DNA from: Cytobacillus kochii
GTDB taxonomy: Bacteria; Bacillota; Bacilli; Bacillales; Cytobacillaceae
Direction: 5' to 3'
DNA: 64,000 nucleotides
Assembly: GCF_020171845.1 (NCBI RefSeq)
Contig: NZ_JAIVAM010000003.1
Span: 124,001-188,000, forward strand
Shown: positions 1 through 8,742 of the stretch, piece by piece
Position numbering within the stretch: position 1 is the first letter of the stretch
How the letters are laid out: every line of letters begins with the position of its first letter
Translations under genes and position numbers: made by a program
The notes under the pieces: model-generated
The model's database searches: none
The model's input: the letters and a program-made list of their open reading frames with translations, nothing else
What the model was told of the DNA's origin: nothing

Positions 1-1860
1 CAAGGAAATATGCAAGTACTTGATCATATTTTAGTATCGAATCATTTAGCAGAAGCTGCCAAAGTAGATATTTTAAATATCAATTCTCTATACATGGAGG
101 AGCATGGTAGAGCTAGTGATCATGATCCGTTATTAGTTGAGTTAGACCTCGCAGTTGAAGAGGAAAATGACGGGCCATTCTCAATGAGTATCCTTCATAC
201 AAATGATACCCATGCTCATTTAGAAAATGTACCAAGGTTATTTACTGCAGTGAATCAACTAAGAAATGAAAAAGAAAATACACTATTAGTTGATGCTGGG
301 GATGTATTCTCAGGTACATTATTTTTCAATATGTACCTAGGACAAGCGGACTTACAATTTATGAATCGCCTAGGTTATGATGCTATGACATTTGGAAATC
401 ATGAATTTGACAAAGATTCGCAAGTGTTGGCTGACTTTGTATCCAATGCGGATTTTCCATTTGTTAGTGCAAATGTGAATGTTGAGAATGATGAGATTTT
501 AAGTGAATTAAAAGTAAATGAGTTTGGATATCCTGGAGAAAACGGTAAGATCTATCCTGCCATTATTAAAGAAGTAGATGGCGAAAAAGTAGCATTATTT
601 GGCTTAACAACAGAGGACACTTCATTTTTGGCGAACCCAGATGAAGCCATTGTTTTTGAAGATGCAGTTGAAATGGCCAGCAATACAGTAGCAGCGCTTG
701 AAGAAGAAGGAATTAATAAAATTATTGCACTTTCACATTTAGGTTATACGCCAGATCTGGAATTAACTGAAGCTGTTCAAGGTATCGATGTGATTGTTGG
801 AGGACATTCTCATACGACATTAGAAGAGCCAGTTGTAAAAAATGAAGATGGAGAACCAACTTTAATCGTTCAAGCCAATGAATATCATAAATATTTAGGC
901 TCTTTAGACATTGTTTTCGATGATGAAGGCGTACTGTCAGAGTGGGATGGTGAGTTACTTGATCTCGTTAGTCAAGATGAGAACGGTGAATATGTTTATG
1001 AAGAAGATGAATGGGCGCGTAATAAACTTGATGAGTTAAGTGAACCGTTGGAGGAATTAAAACAAGAAGTAGTCGGGTACAGTGAAGTTGCCTTGAATGG
1101 TGAACGTACTGATGTTCGTACGAAAGAGACCAATTTAGGAAACTTGATTGCAGATGGTATGCTCTCTAAAGCTAATGAATCTGTGCCAACACAAATTGCG
1201 ATGCAGAATGGTGGCGGTATTCGTGCATCTATTGCTCAAGGTGAAATTACGCTTGGCGATGTTCTTACTGTGTTGCCCTTCGGTAATATGTTAGTAACCC
1301 TTGATTTAACAGGAGAAGAAATAAAACAAGCATTAGAACATAGTGTAGCAAATATTGAAGAAGGTGCTGGCCAATTTATGCAAGTGGCAGGTCTTCGCTT
1401 TAAATTTGACCAAGCACAGCCAGTGGGTGAACGTGTCCATGGCGTTGAAGTGAAAGTAGACGGTGAATATATAGCAATCAATGAAGACGAAACCTATACG
1501 GTTGCGACCAACGCTTTCACGGCCGATGGTGGAGATGGATATGATATGCTCAAAAAAGCCAAGGATGAGGGCAGAATTACTGAACTATTTGAAGTGGATT
1601 ATGATGTGTTTTCCACCTATTTGGAAAACAATAATCCAGTAGCTCCGGAAGTTGAAGGAAGAATTATTGCAGAAGTGAAATCAACGGATCCAGAAGAGCC
1701 AGGTGAACCAGAAAACCCTGAAGAGCCGAGCGCATGTATTCCTGGCCCCGATACTAGCTGGTCTGAGTGTAAACAAGAAATCATTGATCACTTGAAGGAC
1801 AAGGTAAGAGAATTCACAAGATGGATTTGGGAAATGATTAAAAAATGGTTTGGGTTTTAG
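1..1860 (+). CDS. Endonuclease/exonuclease/phosphatase-5'-nucleotidase fusion, 3' part only
   Basis: The reading frame is open from base 1, so the gene starts upstream of the window. The first ~45 residues look like the tail of an endonuclease/exonuclease/phosphatase domain (LDHILVS, then the closing SDHDP motif). A UshA-type 5'-nucleotidase follows from about residue 62, with the metallophosphatase motifs NDTHAH, DAGD, GNHEFD and GGHSHT, and a C-terminal nucleotidase domain (NGGGIRAS, NAFTADGGDGYD). A Pro/Glu-rich linker leads to a short Trp/Lys-rich tail. No LPxTG sorting motif is seen. By family it should hydrolyse extracellular nucleic acids and nucleotides to scavenge phosphate and nucleosides. 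Export is inferred, because the N-terminus is not visible. A terminator follows 20 bases after the stop. Confidence 0.88.
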   Translation, partial: QGNMQVLDHILVSNHLAEAAKVDILNINSLYMEEHGRASDHDPLLVELDLAVEEENDGPFSMSILHTNDTHAHLENVPRLFTAVNQLRNEKENTLLVDAGDVFSGTLFFNMYLGQADLQFMNRLGYDAMTFGNHEFDKDSQVLADFVSNADFPFVSANVNVENDEILSELKVNEFGYPGENGKIYPAIIKEVDGEKVALFGLTTEDTSFLANPDEAIVFEDAVEMASNTVAALEEEGINKIIALSHLGYTPDLELTEAVQGIDVIVGGHSHTTLEEPVVKNEDGEPTLIVQANEYHKYLGSLDIVFDDEGVLSEWDGELLDLVSQDENGEYVYEEDEWARNKLDELSEPLEELKQEVVGYSEVALNGERTDVRTKETNLGNLIADGMLSKANESVPTQIAMQNGGGIRASIAQGEITLGDVLTVLPFGNMLVTLDLTGEEIKQALEHSVANIEEGAGQFMQVAGLRFKFDQAQPVGERVHGVEVKVDGEYIAINEDETYTVATNAFTADGGDGYDMLKKAKDEGRITELFEVDYDVFSTYLENNNPVAPEVEGRIIAEVKSTDPEEPGEPENPEEPSACIPGPDTSWSECKQEIIDHLKDKVREFTRWIWEMIKKWFGF

Positions 1861-1880
1861 GATAAAATCTATTTAAAGTA

Positions 1881-1925
1881 AGCCCCAGCACACACTTTGT
1901 AAAAAGTTTGTGCTGGGGCTTTTTA
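1881..1925 (+). terminator. Rho-independent terminator of the nuclease/nucleotidase gene
   Basis: AGCCCCAGCA and TGCTGGGGCT form a long GC-rich stem, followed directly by a T-run. Confidence 0.9.
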
Positions 1926-2162
1926 TTGTAGTGTTAACACCATATCTTTGAGATTTCTCGTTTTTTATAAGGAAGTGTTGGTAAATTATTTGTCGAGTCA
2001 TCTTATCAGCTTTTTACATTTGAGAAGGAAATCCCTTCAAATGACACCAAAACACGTTTTACGCGGTTTGCCTTAAACAGTTATTAAACATGAATGACTC
2101 AATTAAGCAATTATAGTTACAAAATCAGAAAAAGTAACATAAGAATATGTAAGAATTTCTCC

Positions 2163-2191
2163 TTTTGTATTTGTGTGAAAAAAGCTATAAT
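2163..2191 (+). promoter_or_regulatory. Putative sigma-A promoter of ysmA
   Basis: A perfect -10 TATAAT lies at 2186-2191. The -35 is weak: TTTTGT with 17-bp spacing, or TTGTAT with 15-bp spacing. Confidence 0.5.
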
Positions 2192-2206
2192 AAGAAAAAA
2201 GGTGAC

Positions 2207-2224
2207 TGAATGCTCATTCATTCT
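2207..2224 (+). promoter_or_regulatory. FadR-like operator candidate upstream of ysmA
   Basis: TGAATG-N6-CATTCT resembles the B. subtilis FadR operator consensus TGAATGANTANTCATTCA, with three mismatches at its defined positions. It lies just downstream of the predicted transcription start, where a repressor could act. Regulation by an acyl-CoA-sensing TetR-family repressor would suit a thioesterase gene, but this is inferred. Confidence 0.4.
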
Positions 2225-2240
2225 CAAGGAGGATTTAAAA

Positions 2241-2708
2241 GTGAAAAAAACTGATTATATAGAAAATATTGTGACATGGGAAGAAGAATTTATATTTGCT
2301 CATCCTGTTAAGGTGCGCTTTTCTGAAACAGATATGTTTGGTCATTTGAATAATACGGTTCCATTTGTTTACTTTGAAGAGGCTCGCATTGAGTATTTTA
2401 AAAGTTTAAATCTTATGGACGATTGGGTGAAGGAAGAAAACGAAACATTTATTGTCGTTGCAGATCTCCAATGTGACTATATGAAGCAAGTTTACTTCGA
2501 TGAGCACCTCTTAATTTATGTAAAAGCAGGCAGAATCGGACAATCCTCGGTAGATATTCATTACATGGGTAAAAGAGAGGGTGGTGACATTTGCTTTACA
2601 GGAAGAGGAACGATTGTTCAGGTATCTAAATTAACTGGTAAAGGTGCGCAGTGGACTGATGAAATGAAGCTTGCTTTTCATGAGAAAATAAATGTACCTC
2701 AATCTTAG
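2241..2708 (+). CDS. ysmA: Acyl-CoA thioesterase, hot-dog fold (YsmA family)
   Basis: A 155-residue protein of the 4-hydroxybenzoyl-CoA/YbgC-type thioesterases, expected to hydrolyse acyl-CoA thioesters in the cytoplasm. The signature SETDMFGHLNN lies near residues 28-38 and contains the probable catalytic Asp31. The GTG start at 2241 is chosen because AAGGAGG (2226-2232) precedes it by 8 bases; the frame is open further upstream, but without conserved sequence. It lies upstream of gerE, as ysmA does in B. subtilis. The substrate is unknown. A promoter and a FadR-like site lie immediately upstream. Confidence 0.85.
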   Translation: MKKTDYIENIVTWEEEFIFAHPVKVRFSETDMFGHLNNTVPFVYFEEARIEYFKSLNLMDDWVKEENETFIVVADLQCDYMKQVYFDEHLLIYVKAGRIGQSSVDIHYMGKREGGDICFTGRGTIVQVSKLTGKGAQWTDEMKLAFHEKINVPQS

Positions 2709-2763
2709 ATAGGGACAGGCGTACATTTAGAAAATAAACATTCTCTACTTCAAGAATTTCAGT

Positions 2764-2792
2764 CACTCTCATTGTTTAACATACATATGATA
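2764..2792 (+). promoter_or_regulatory. Putative sigma-K promoter of gerE
   Basis: CATATGATA (2784-2792) fits the sigma-K -10 pattern CATAnnnTA. An AC dinucleotide at 2765-2766 is 17 bases upstream, as expected for the short sigma-K -35. gerE is a known sigma-K gene in B. subtilis. Confidence 0.45.
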
Positions 2793-2856
2793 TGATGACT
2801 AATACACACCCACCCCGCGATTCATGGCTGGCGAAAGGCAAGGAGGGTTACAATAC

Positions 2857-3081
2857 TTGAAGGAGAATGATTATACTCACAAGCCGTTACTCACAAAACG
2901 AGAAAGGGAAGTATTCGAGCTGCTAGTACAAGATAAAACAACTAGGGAAATCGCTGGTGAATTATTTATAAGCGAAAAGACAGTTCGGAACCACATATCT
3001 AATGCCATGCAAAAGCTTGGTGTAAAGGGGCGTTCACAAGCTGTTGTAGAGCTCCTTCGTATGGGAGAGCTAGAGTTATAA
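2857..3081 (+). CDS. gerE: Spore-coat transcriptional regulator GerE
   Basis: A 74-residue LuxR-type helix-turn-helix protein, nearly identical to B. subtilis GerE and the same length. The DNA-binding segment contains LTKREREVFELLVQDKTT and SEKTVRNHISNAMQKLG. The start is TTG 2857, preceded by AAGGAGG (2840-2846); an upstream in-frame ATG at 2824 would add 11 residues absent from the family. In B. subtilis GerE acts late in the mother cell, with sigma-K, on coat and germination genes. Flanking ysmA and ysmB match the conserved order. A sigma-K-like promoter lies upstream. Confidence 0.96.
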   Translation: MKENDYTHKPLLTKREREVFELLVQDKTTREIAGELFISEKTVRNHISNAMQKLGVKGRSQAVVELLRMGELEL

Positions 3082-3143
3082 TTTTAGACCGGCAGTCCGT
3101 CTGGATTGCCGGTTATCAATGTAATAGAGTTTGAGTATTCTAG

Positions 3144-3168
3144 GCGGGCGCAATGCTCGTTTTTCTTT
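3144..3168 (+). terminator. Terminator after gerE
   Basis: The stem GCGGGC/GCTCGT with loop GCAAT runs into a T-rich tract. A second, better-paired hairpin (ACCGGCA/TGCCGGT, 3088-3113) lies closer to the stop but lacks a T-run. Confidence 0.6.
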
Positions 3169-3170
3169 TC

Positions 3171-3199
3171 TTGACATATTTTTTTAGTTTGCTTACAGT
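3171..3199 (+). promoter_or_regulatory. Sigma-A promoter of ysmB-racE
   Basis: TTGACA (3171-3176), a 17-bp spacer, then TACAGT (3194-3199). The start codon of ysmB is 100 bases downstream. Confidence 0.7.
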
Positions 3200-3298
3200 T
3201 CTCGCTTGAATTTTCCTCCGAAAAAGGTGACAATAAAATTAGGGTTAAAAGTAACGGAATAACCGAATATTTCGATGATATATATAGGAGTGTAGTGA

Positions 3299-3757
3299 AT
3301 GAACGTAAGAGAACATAGAAATGAACATGTTAATGAAGTTGTAGCAGATATAGAAAAGGATTTACGATATATTTCTGGAATCATTAAGCAACATGGCCGT
3401 GAAATTTTAAGCAATTATACCATTACTCCCCCGCAATTTATTGCCTTACAGTGGTTATTAGAGGACGGGGACATGACAATTGGAGAATTATCGAATAAAA
3501 TGTACTTAGCCTTTAGTACAACGACAGATTTAGTCGATCGTATGGAAAAGAGTGAATTGGTGAAAAGAGTAAAAGATCCTAATGATCGTCGCGTTGTAAG
3601 AATCCACTTATTGGAGGAAGGCGAAAGAATTATAGAAGAAGTGATCGACAAAAGGCAAGATTATTTGCAAGAAGTATTAAAGGATTTTTCCGGTGAAGAG
3701 GTCGTTCATTTAAGGGAGAATCTAAGAAAATTGCATCAAGATATGAAAAGAGATTGA
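3299..3757 (+). CDS. ysmB: MarR-family transcriptional regulator (YsmB)
   Basis: A 152-residue winged-helix protein. The recognition-helix region is MTIGELSNKMYLAFSTTTDL and the wing contains DPNDRRVVRIHL, both typical of MarR. It is preceded by AGGAG at a suitable distance and followed after 12 bases by racE, so the two are probably co-transcribed from the promoter at 3171. The position between gerE and racE matches ysmB in B. subtilis. Its targets and ligand cannot be told from the sequence. Confidence 0.9.
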   Translation: MNVREHRNEHVNEVVADIEKDLRYISGIIKQHGREILSNYTITPPQFIALQWLLEDGDMTIGELSNKMYLAFSTTTDLVDRMEKSELVKRVKDPNDRRVVRIHLLEEGERIIEEVIDKRQDYLQEVLKDFSGEEVVHLRENLRKLHQDMKRD

Positions 3758-3769
3758 GGCGAGAAGAAA

Positions 3770-4567
3770 GTGAAACAACCGATAGGTATTATTGATTCAG
3801 GGGTTGGCGGATTAACTGTTGCAAAGGAAGTGATGCGTCAGTTACCTAATGAAAATATTATTTACTTAGGAGATACAGCTCGATGTCCATATGGTCCGAG
3901 GTCTGGAGAAGAAGTAAAAGAATTCACATGGCAAATGACGAAGTTTTTATTAGAAAAAGAAGTGAAGATGCTCATTATTGCCTGTAATACTGCGACTGCT
4001 GTTGCGTTAGATGATATTAAAAATGAGTTACCAATTCCGGTCATTGGCGTTATTTTTCCTGGAGCAAGAACGGCGTTAAAAGTAACAGAAAATCATATCA
4101 TTGGCATCATTGGTACAGCGGGAACGGTGAAGAGTCGTGCTTATGAACTCGCTTTAAAAGGGATCAATAATCGTACGGTAGTTCATAGCCTAGCTTGTCC
4201 TAAATTTGTCCCACTAGTAGAAAGTGGGGAGTACGAGAGTGTATTTGCGAAAAAAATCGTTCTAGAAACGTTAGGGCCATTAACAAATAAAGGTTTAGAC
4301 ACATTGATATTAGGCTGTACACATTACCCGCTGTTGGAGAATCTTGTTAAGCAAGTGATGGGTGAAGGTGTTAACGTGATTAGTTCCGGAGATGAAACCG
4401 CTCGAGAAGCAAGCACGATTCTTTATGATCGCGGCTTTTTAAACACGAGTGAAGAAGATCCTCAGCACCGTTTTTTCACAACAGGTTCTGAAGCGATGTT
4501 CAAAGACATAGCAACAAAATGGTTGCATAGAGAGATAAACGATGTGGAGCGCATACAACTCGGATAA
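3770..4567 (+). CDS. racE: Glutamate racemase
   Basis: A 265-residue enzyme converting L- to D-glutamate for peptidoglycan. Both catalytic cysteines are visible: Cys72 in ACNTATA and Cys183 in LGCTHYPLL. The N-terminal motif [11 protein letters not shown] contains the conserved Asp. Translation starts at GTG 3770; the ribosome-binding site is weak (GAGG at 3756-3759, overlapping the end of ysmB), which suggests translational coupling. A strong terminator follows the stop. The name racE follows the B. subtilis locus; murI is the general name. Confidence 0.97.
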   Translation: MKQPIGIIDSGVGGLTVAKEVMRQLPNENIIYLGDTARCPYGPRSGEEVKEFTWQMTKFLLEKEVKMLIIACNTATAVALDDIKNELPIPVIGVIFPGARTALKVTENHIIGIIGTAGTVKSRAYELALKGINNRTVVHSLACPKFVPLVESGEYESVFAKKIVLETLGPLTNKGLDTLILGCTHYPLLENLVKQVMGEGVNVISSGDETAREASTILYDRGFLNTSEEDPQHRFFTTGSEAMFKDIATKWLHREINDVERIQLG

Positions 4568-4575
4568 TATGGAGG

Positions 4576-4622
4576 CACCAAATATAATCAATGAACAATC
4601 ATTGGTTGTATTTGGTGTTTTT
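4576..4622 (+). terminator. Terminator after racE
   Basis: The arms at 4576-4594 and 4599-4617 pair along about 19 bp with some G-U pairs, starting at CACCAAATA and ending at TATTTGGTG, and run into six T. Confidence 0.9.
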
Positions 4623-4697
4623 TAAATGAATAGATTGCGAGGAAGAAACGATATGCGTTATGCTTTTAAATATATATCAATAAAAAATGAGGTGAGG

Positions 4698-6848
4698 ATG
4701 GATATGCAAACAGCAGAGGAGCATTTGCAGAAGTATTTCGGTTATACAAGTTTTCGACCAGGTCAAAAAGATATTATTTACAATTTAAATCATGGCCACA
4801 ACGTACTTGGCATTCTACCAACTGGCGGTGGTAAATCACTCTCCTTCCAAATTCCCGCACTTATGAATGACGGTGTGACGATCGTTATCTCCCCTTTAAT
4901 TTCACTGATGAAAGACCAAGTAGATGCCCTTCTTGAAGCAGGAATTCCTGCAGCCTATATGAATAGTAGCCTTTCTTACAAGGAATATTCGGAAACAGAA
5001 GAGCGACTGTTAGCAGGGGAATATAAGCTTGTCTACATAGCTCCGGAACGTCTGGAGTCAATGGAGTTTCTAACGATTATGGAAAAGATTCATTTGTCAA
5101 TGATTGTCTTTGATGAGGCTCATTGTATTTCTCAATGGGGACATGATTTTAGACCGAGTTATCGATCGGTAGTAGACAGGATTTTCTCTCTTACTGAAAC
5201 TCCTGTAATTGCTGCATTAACAGCGACAGCGACGAAAAATGTAGAAGAAGATATAAGTCGCTTATTGCATATAGAAAAAGAACATATATTTGTTACAGGC
5301 TTTGCCCGAACGAACCTTTCTTTTCAAGTGTTAAAAGGAAGAGATAAGCGCAAGTATTTAGAAGCCTATGTTTCCAGTAGAAAAGAAGAATCAGGTATTA
5401 TCTATACGTCTAGCAGAAAACAAACCGATCAATTATATGAACATTTTCTAAAGAAAGGTTATAAGGTTGAAAGATACCATGCTGGTCTTTCTGAGGATAA
5501 TCGTAAACACTCTCAAGAAAAATTTGTCCATGATCAAGTGACGTTGATGATTGCTACCAATGCGTTTGGGATGGGGATTGATAAACCGGATGTGCGTTAT
5601 GTGGTGCACTATAATATGCCACGGAACATCGAAGCTTATTATCAAGAAGCCGGAAGAGCAGGACGAGATGGGGAAGAAAGTGAATGTATTTTACTTTACT
5701 CACCTCAAGATATTCTCCTACAAAAATTTTTAATAGAAAAGAGCGAGCTGTCAACAAGCCTTCGCGAGCAAGAATATGAAAAACTAAGACAGATGACGAA
5801 TTATTGTCATACGGAAAGTTGCTTGCAATCCTATATTGTCGCTTATTTTGCCAATCAAGATGTCTCGTCATGTAATAAATGTTCTAACTGTTTAGATGAA
5901 AGACAATCTGTTGACATTACGAATGAAGCGATGATGATTTTCTCGTGTATTAAGCGAATGGGAGAGCGTTTTGGCGTTAAGCTAACAGCTCAAGTGTTAA
6001 AAGGGTCCGCGAATAAGCGGATTAAGCAATTGTCTTTTCATACACTTACAACATATGGGCTTATGAAAGAAAAGACGGAAAAGCAAATTGTTGATATGAT
6101 TAATTATTTACTTGCTGAAGGCTATCTTTCAATGACAGATGGCCAATATCCGACCGTTACATTAGCAGATGAAGCTGTCCCGGTTTTAAAAAGAGAAGCC
6201 CAAGTATCTATGAAAATTTCTGAAGATAAAGAGCTAGAAGAACGTCCGGCTGGTGAAGAAAATAGCGAGTTATTTACTATCCTAAGGGAGTTAAGAAAAA
6301 ATTTAGCGCAAGAACAAGGTGTGCCGCCCTATGTCGTTTTTGCTGATACAGCTTTAAAAGAAATGTGTACTTATTTCCCTACTACTAAAGAAGCGATGTT
6401 ATCGATTAAAGGTGTTGGTGAAATGAAGTTTAGTAAATATGGGGAAGCATTTCTAGAGGAGATAAAAATTTTTACTGAAAAAAATGACATAGAGGTCAAA
6501 GAGCAACACTTTGTGAAGACACCACCAGTAAATAAAAAGGCGGCTGAAGGGACAGGAAGTCATATCCATTCATATGAAGCCTTTCTATTAGGTAAAACGA
6601 TTGCGGAGATTGCTAAAGAGCGTTCCTTTTCACCGATAACGATTCAAAATCATATTTTTAGAGCGGTAGCAGAGGGCCATCCGATTGACTGGGATCAAGT
6701 TTTCAATGAGCAGATAGAAGAGGAAGTACTTGTAGCTGCAGATAAAGTCGGTGTAGAAAAGTTAAGACCGATTAAAGATGAAATCAATGATGATACAATT
6801 GATTACTTTCAAATTAAGGCTGTTTTAACGAAACATCGTCTTGTTTGA
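4698..6848 (+). CDS. recQ: RecQ-family ATP-dependent DNA helicase with C-terminal HTH domain
   Basis: A 716-residue 3'-5' DNA helicase for recombination and fork repair. In order: Walker A TGGGKS (about residue 45), DEAH box in FDEAHCISQWGHDFRP (about 140), motif VI QEAGRAGRDG, a zinc site (CHTESC ... CNKCSNC), an RQC region, an HRDC domain (GVPPYVVFADTAL ... IKGVGEMK), and a helix-turn-helix-like end (LLGKTIAEIAKERSFSPITI). The start at 4698 follows GAGGTGA; ATG 4704 is an equally possible start, and the frame stays open to ATG 4626. B. subtilis has no helicase gene between racE and gerM, so this is an insertion or relocation. Confidence 0.93.
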   Translation: MDMQTAEEHLQKYFGYTSFRPGQKDIIYNLNHGHNVLGILPTGGGKSLSFQIPALMNDGVTIVISPLISLMKDQVDALLEAGIPAAYMNSSLSYKEYSETEERLLAGEYKLVYIAPERLESMEFLTIMEKIHLSMIVFDEAHCISQWGHDFRPSYRSVVDRIFSLTETPVIAALTATATKNVEEDISRLLHIEKEHIFVTGFARTNLSFQVLKGRDKRKYLEAYVSSRKEESGIIYTSSRKQTDQLYEHFLKKGYKVERYHAGLSEDNRKHSQEKFVHDQVTLMIATNAFGMGIDKPDVRYVVHYNMPRNIEAYYQEAGRAGRDGEESECILLYSPQDILLQKFLIEKSELSTSLREQEYEKLRQMTNYCHTESCLQSYIVAYFANQDVSSCNKCSNCLDERQSVDITNEAMMIFSCIKRMGERFGVKLTAQVLKGSANKRIKQLSFHTLTTYGLMKEKTEKQIVDMINYLLAEGYLSMTDGQYPTVTLADEAVPVLKREAQVSMKISEDKELEERPAGEENSELFTILRELRKNLAQEQGVPPYVVFADTALKEMCTYFPTTKEAMLSIKGVGEMKFSKYGEAFLEEIKIFTEKNDIEVKEQHFVKTPPVNKKAAEGTGSHIHSYEAFLLGKTIAEIAKERSFSPITIQNHIFRAVAEGHPIDWDQVFNEQIEEEVLVAADKVGVEKLRPIKDEINDDTIDYFQIKAVLTKHRLV

Positions 6849-6903
6849 ATACGCTTTGTCCAAATTTGTCTAAAAGAATAGAAGACTTTCTTTCCTAAAG
6901 GCG

Positions 6904-6933
6904 GTCTATTTTGTAAATAGGCTCGTATACATG
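6904..6933 (+). promoter_or_regulatory. Weak sigma-E-like promoter candidate for gerM
   Basis: GTCTATT and TATACATG are 15 bases apart, loosely matching the sigma-E -35 and -10 elements. gerM is a sporulation gene in B. subtilis. The match is imperfect. Confidence 0.3.
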
Positions 6934-6963
6934 TAGTACAAACTGTCTTAGGAGGGAAAGGTT

Positions 6964-8034
6964 ATGTCTTTAAATAAAAAAGCGACCATCGCAGTGTCCG
7001 CTGTATTAGTTTCATCTGCTTTGTTATCAGGTTGTGGATTATTTGGTGGAGAGGAGAAAGAGAAAATTGACCCACCGAGTGAAATGTCCATTAATAACGA
7101 AGATGCCAATGTAGAGACAGAAGAGACAACTGGTGAGGAAAGTGGAGCTACTGATGAAGCGGCAGAAACAGCAACGATTCCAACAGAATTATACTTAATT
7201 GACAATAATGGATATGTTGTATCACAAACATTAGATTTACCAAGTACGAACTCTGTTGCTAAACAAGCGTTAGAATATTTAGTGGTAGATGGAAAAGTAA
7301 CTGAACTCTTACCAAATAATTTCCGTGCAGTCTTACCAGCCGATACAAAAATGACGGTTGATGTGAAAGATAAAGTGGCTCATGTTGATTTTTCTAAGGA
7401 ATTTGCTGAGTATAATCCAGAAGATGAAGCAAGAATCCTGCAATCAGTCACATGGACATTGACCCAATTCGATGAAATAGAACAAATGAAATTGAGTATA
7501 AATGGGAATGCGATTAAAGAAATGCCAGTCAATGGTACACCAATTGGCGAAGAAGTAAGTCGTTCTATCGGTATCAATTATGATAACTCTGTTGTCACAG
7601 ATATTACAAATACAAAACCAGTTACCGTTTATTACATGGGTGGCGAAGAAGATGATAAATACTTTGTTCCAGTAACAAAAAGAGTGTCCAATAATGTCGA
7701 CAATAACGTGACGGCAATCATTGATGAGTTAGGGAACCCTTCTTTAGGATCTAAACTTTCTGCCGTCTTACCAAGTGAAGTCGCTTTATTAGGTGAACCT
7801 AAAGTAGAAGATGGAACGATTACGCTCGATTTCGATGAATCGATTTTCTCTAGTGGGGAAGAAAATGTCATTAACGAAAATGTATTAAAAGTTTTAGCGT
7901 TATCACTTACAGAACAAGCAGAAGTGGAATCTGTTGCTGTTACAGTGAATGGCGAGGGTGATTTACTTGATGAAGATGGCGAAAAGCTAGAGCCTGTTTC
8001 AAGACCTGAAAGTGTGAATACAGGAAGCTATTAA
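6964..8034 (+). CDS. gerM: Sporulation/germination lipoprotein GerM
   Basis: A 356-residue exported lipoprotein. A signal peptide ends in the lipobox LSGC (Cys24), followed by an acidic Glu/Thr-rich linker and two GerMN domains (about residues 80-195 and 215-340, each beginning near a VTVYYMG- or TELYLID-like strand). GerM is required for normal sporulation and germination and works at the engulfed-forespore envelope in B. subtilis. AGGAGGG precedes the ATG. It follows recQ here and is followed directly by rdgB, without rph between. Confidence 0.95.
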   Translation: MSLNKKATIAVSAVLVSSALLSGCGLFGGEEKEKIDPPSEMSINNEDANVETEETTGEESGATDEAAETATIPTELYLIDNNGYVVSQTLDLPSTNSVAKQALEYLVVDGKVTELLPNNFRAVLPADTKMTVDVKDKVAHVDFSKEFAEYNPEDEARILQSVTWTLTQFDEIEQMKLSINGNAIKEMPVNGTPIGEEVSRSIGINYDNSVVTDITNTKPVTVYYMGGEEDDKYFVPVTKRVSNNVDNNVTAIIDELGNPSLGSKLSAVLPSEVALLGEPKVEDGTITLDFDESIFSSGEENVINENVLKVLALSLTEQAEVESVAVTVNGEGDLLDEDGEKLEPVSRPESVNTGSY

Positions 8035-8063
8035 TTGGTATCACCATCCTTTTATAGTAAAAT

Positions 8064-8106
8064 GAGAAGAGTGAGGAAAGGGGCCTCCTCTTCTCTTTAT
8101 TTTTTT
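8064..8106 (+). terminator. Terminator between gerM and rdgB
   Basis: GAGAAGAG pairs with CTCTTCTC, with an inner AGG/CCT extension, followed by a T-rich tract. Confidence 0.8.
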
Positions 8107-8136
8107 ATGACGAACGTAAAAGGAAGGAAACGCTAT

Positions 8137-8730
8137 ATGTCTGAGATTATTATTGCGACAAAGAATAAAGGCAAAGCAGAGGAATTTAAAAAAATGTTTG
8201 CACCACTCGGTTATGAAGTGAAAACATTACATGATTATCCTGATATGCCAGATGTGGAAGAAACGGGTACGACTTTTGAAGCAAATGCCGTTTTAAAAGC
8301 AGAAGAGATTTCGCGCTTAATGAATCGACCGGTGATTGCTGATGATTCCGGATTATCAATTGATGCACTTGAAGGACGCCCAGGAATATTTTCCGCTCGC
8401 TATGCAGGGGAAGATAAAAATGATGAAGCGAATATAGATAAAGTACTTGAAGAAATGAAGCATGTACCGGAAGAGAAGCGGGATGCTCGGTTTTATTGTG
8501 CACTCGCGGTAGCTATCCCTGGAAAGAAAACATACACCGTTTCGGGGACATGTGAAGGTAAAATTCTTTATGCACGCAAAGGAACAAATGGCTTTGGTTA
8601 TGATCCCATCTTTTGGGCGAATGCAAAGAATAAGGCGATGGCAGAGTTAACATCAGAAGAAAAAGCAGCCATTAGCCATAGAGGACAAGCATTAAAGCAA
8701 TTAGAAAAAGATCTTCCAACTATTCTTTAA
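8137..8730 (+). CDS. rdgB: Non-canonical purine NTP pyrophosphatase (RdgB/HAM1)
   Basis: A 197-residue housecleaning enzyme that hydrolyses dITP, ITP and XTP to monophosphates, keeping deaminated purines out of DNA and RNA. Family motifs: [11 protein letters not shown] at the N-terminus, [24 protein letters not shown] and SHRGQAL near the end. The start is ATG 8137, after AAAGGAAGG; the upstream open frame (from 8035) crosses the terminator and is not coding. This is ysnA of B. subtilis. It is followed after 12 bases by ysnB, probably one transcript. Confidence 0.96.
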   Translation: MSEIIIATKNKGKAEEFKKMFAPLGYEVKTLHDYPDMPDVEETGTTFEANAVLKAEEISRLMNRPVIADDSGLSIDALEGRPGIFSARYAGEDKNDEANIDKVLEEMKHVPEEKRDARFYCALAVAIPGKKTYTVSGTCEGKILYARKGTNGFGYDPIFWANAKNKAMAELTSEEKAAISHRGQALKQLEKDLPTIL

Positions 8731-8742
8731 GAGGAGGATAAC

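Larger units (their letters stand above)
1926..2240. other. Gene-free stretch upstream of ysmA
   Basis: About 315 bases without a credible gene. It holds a 10-bp palindrome GTGTTAACAC (1931-1940) of unknown meaning, and near its end the putative ysmA promoter and operator listed separately. Confidence 0.6.
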
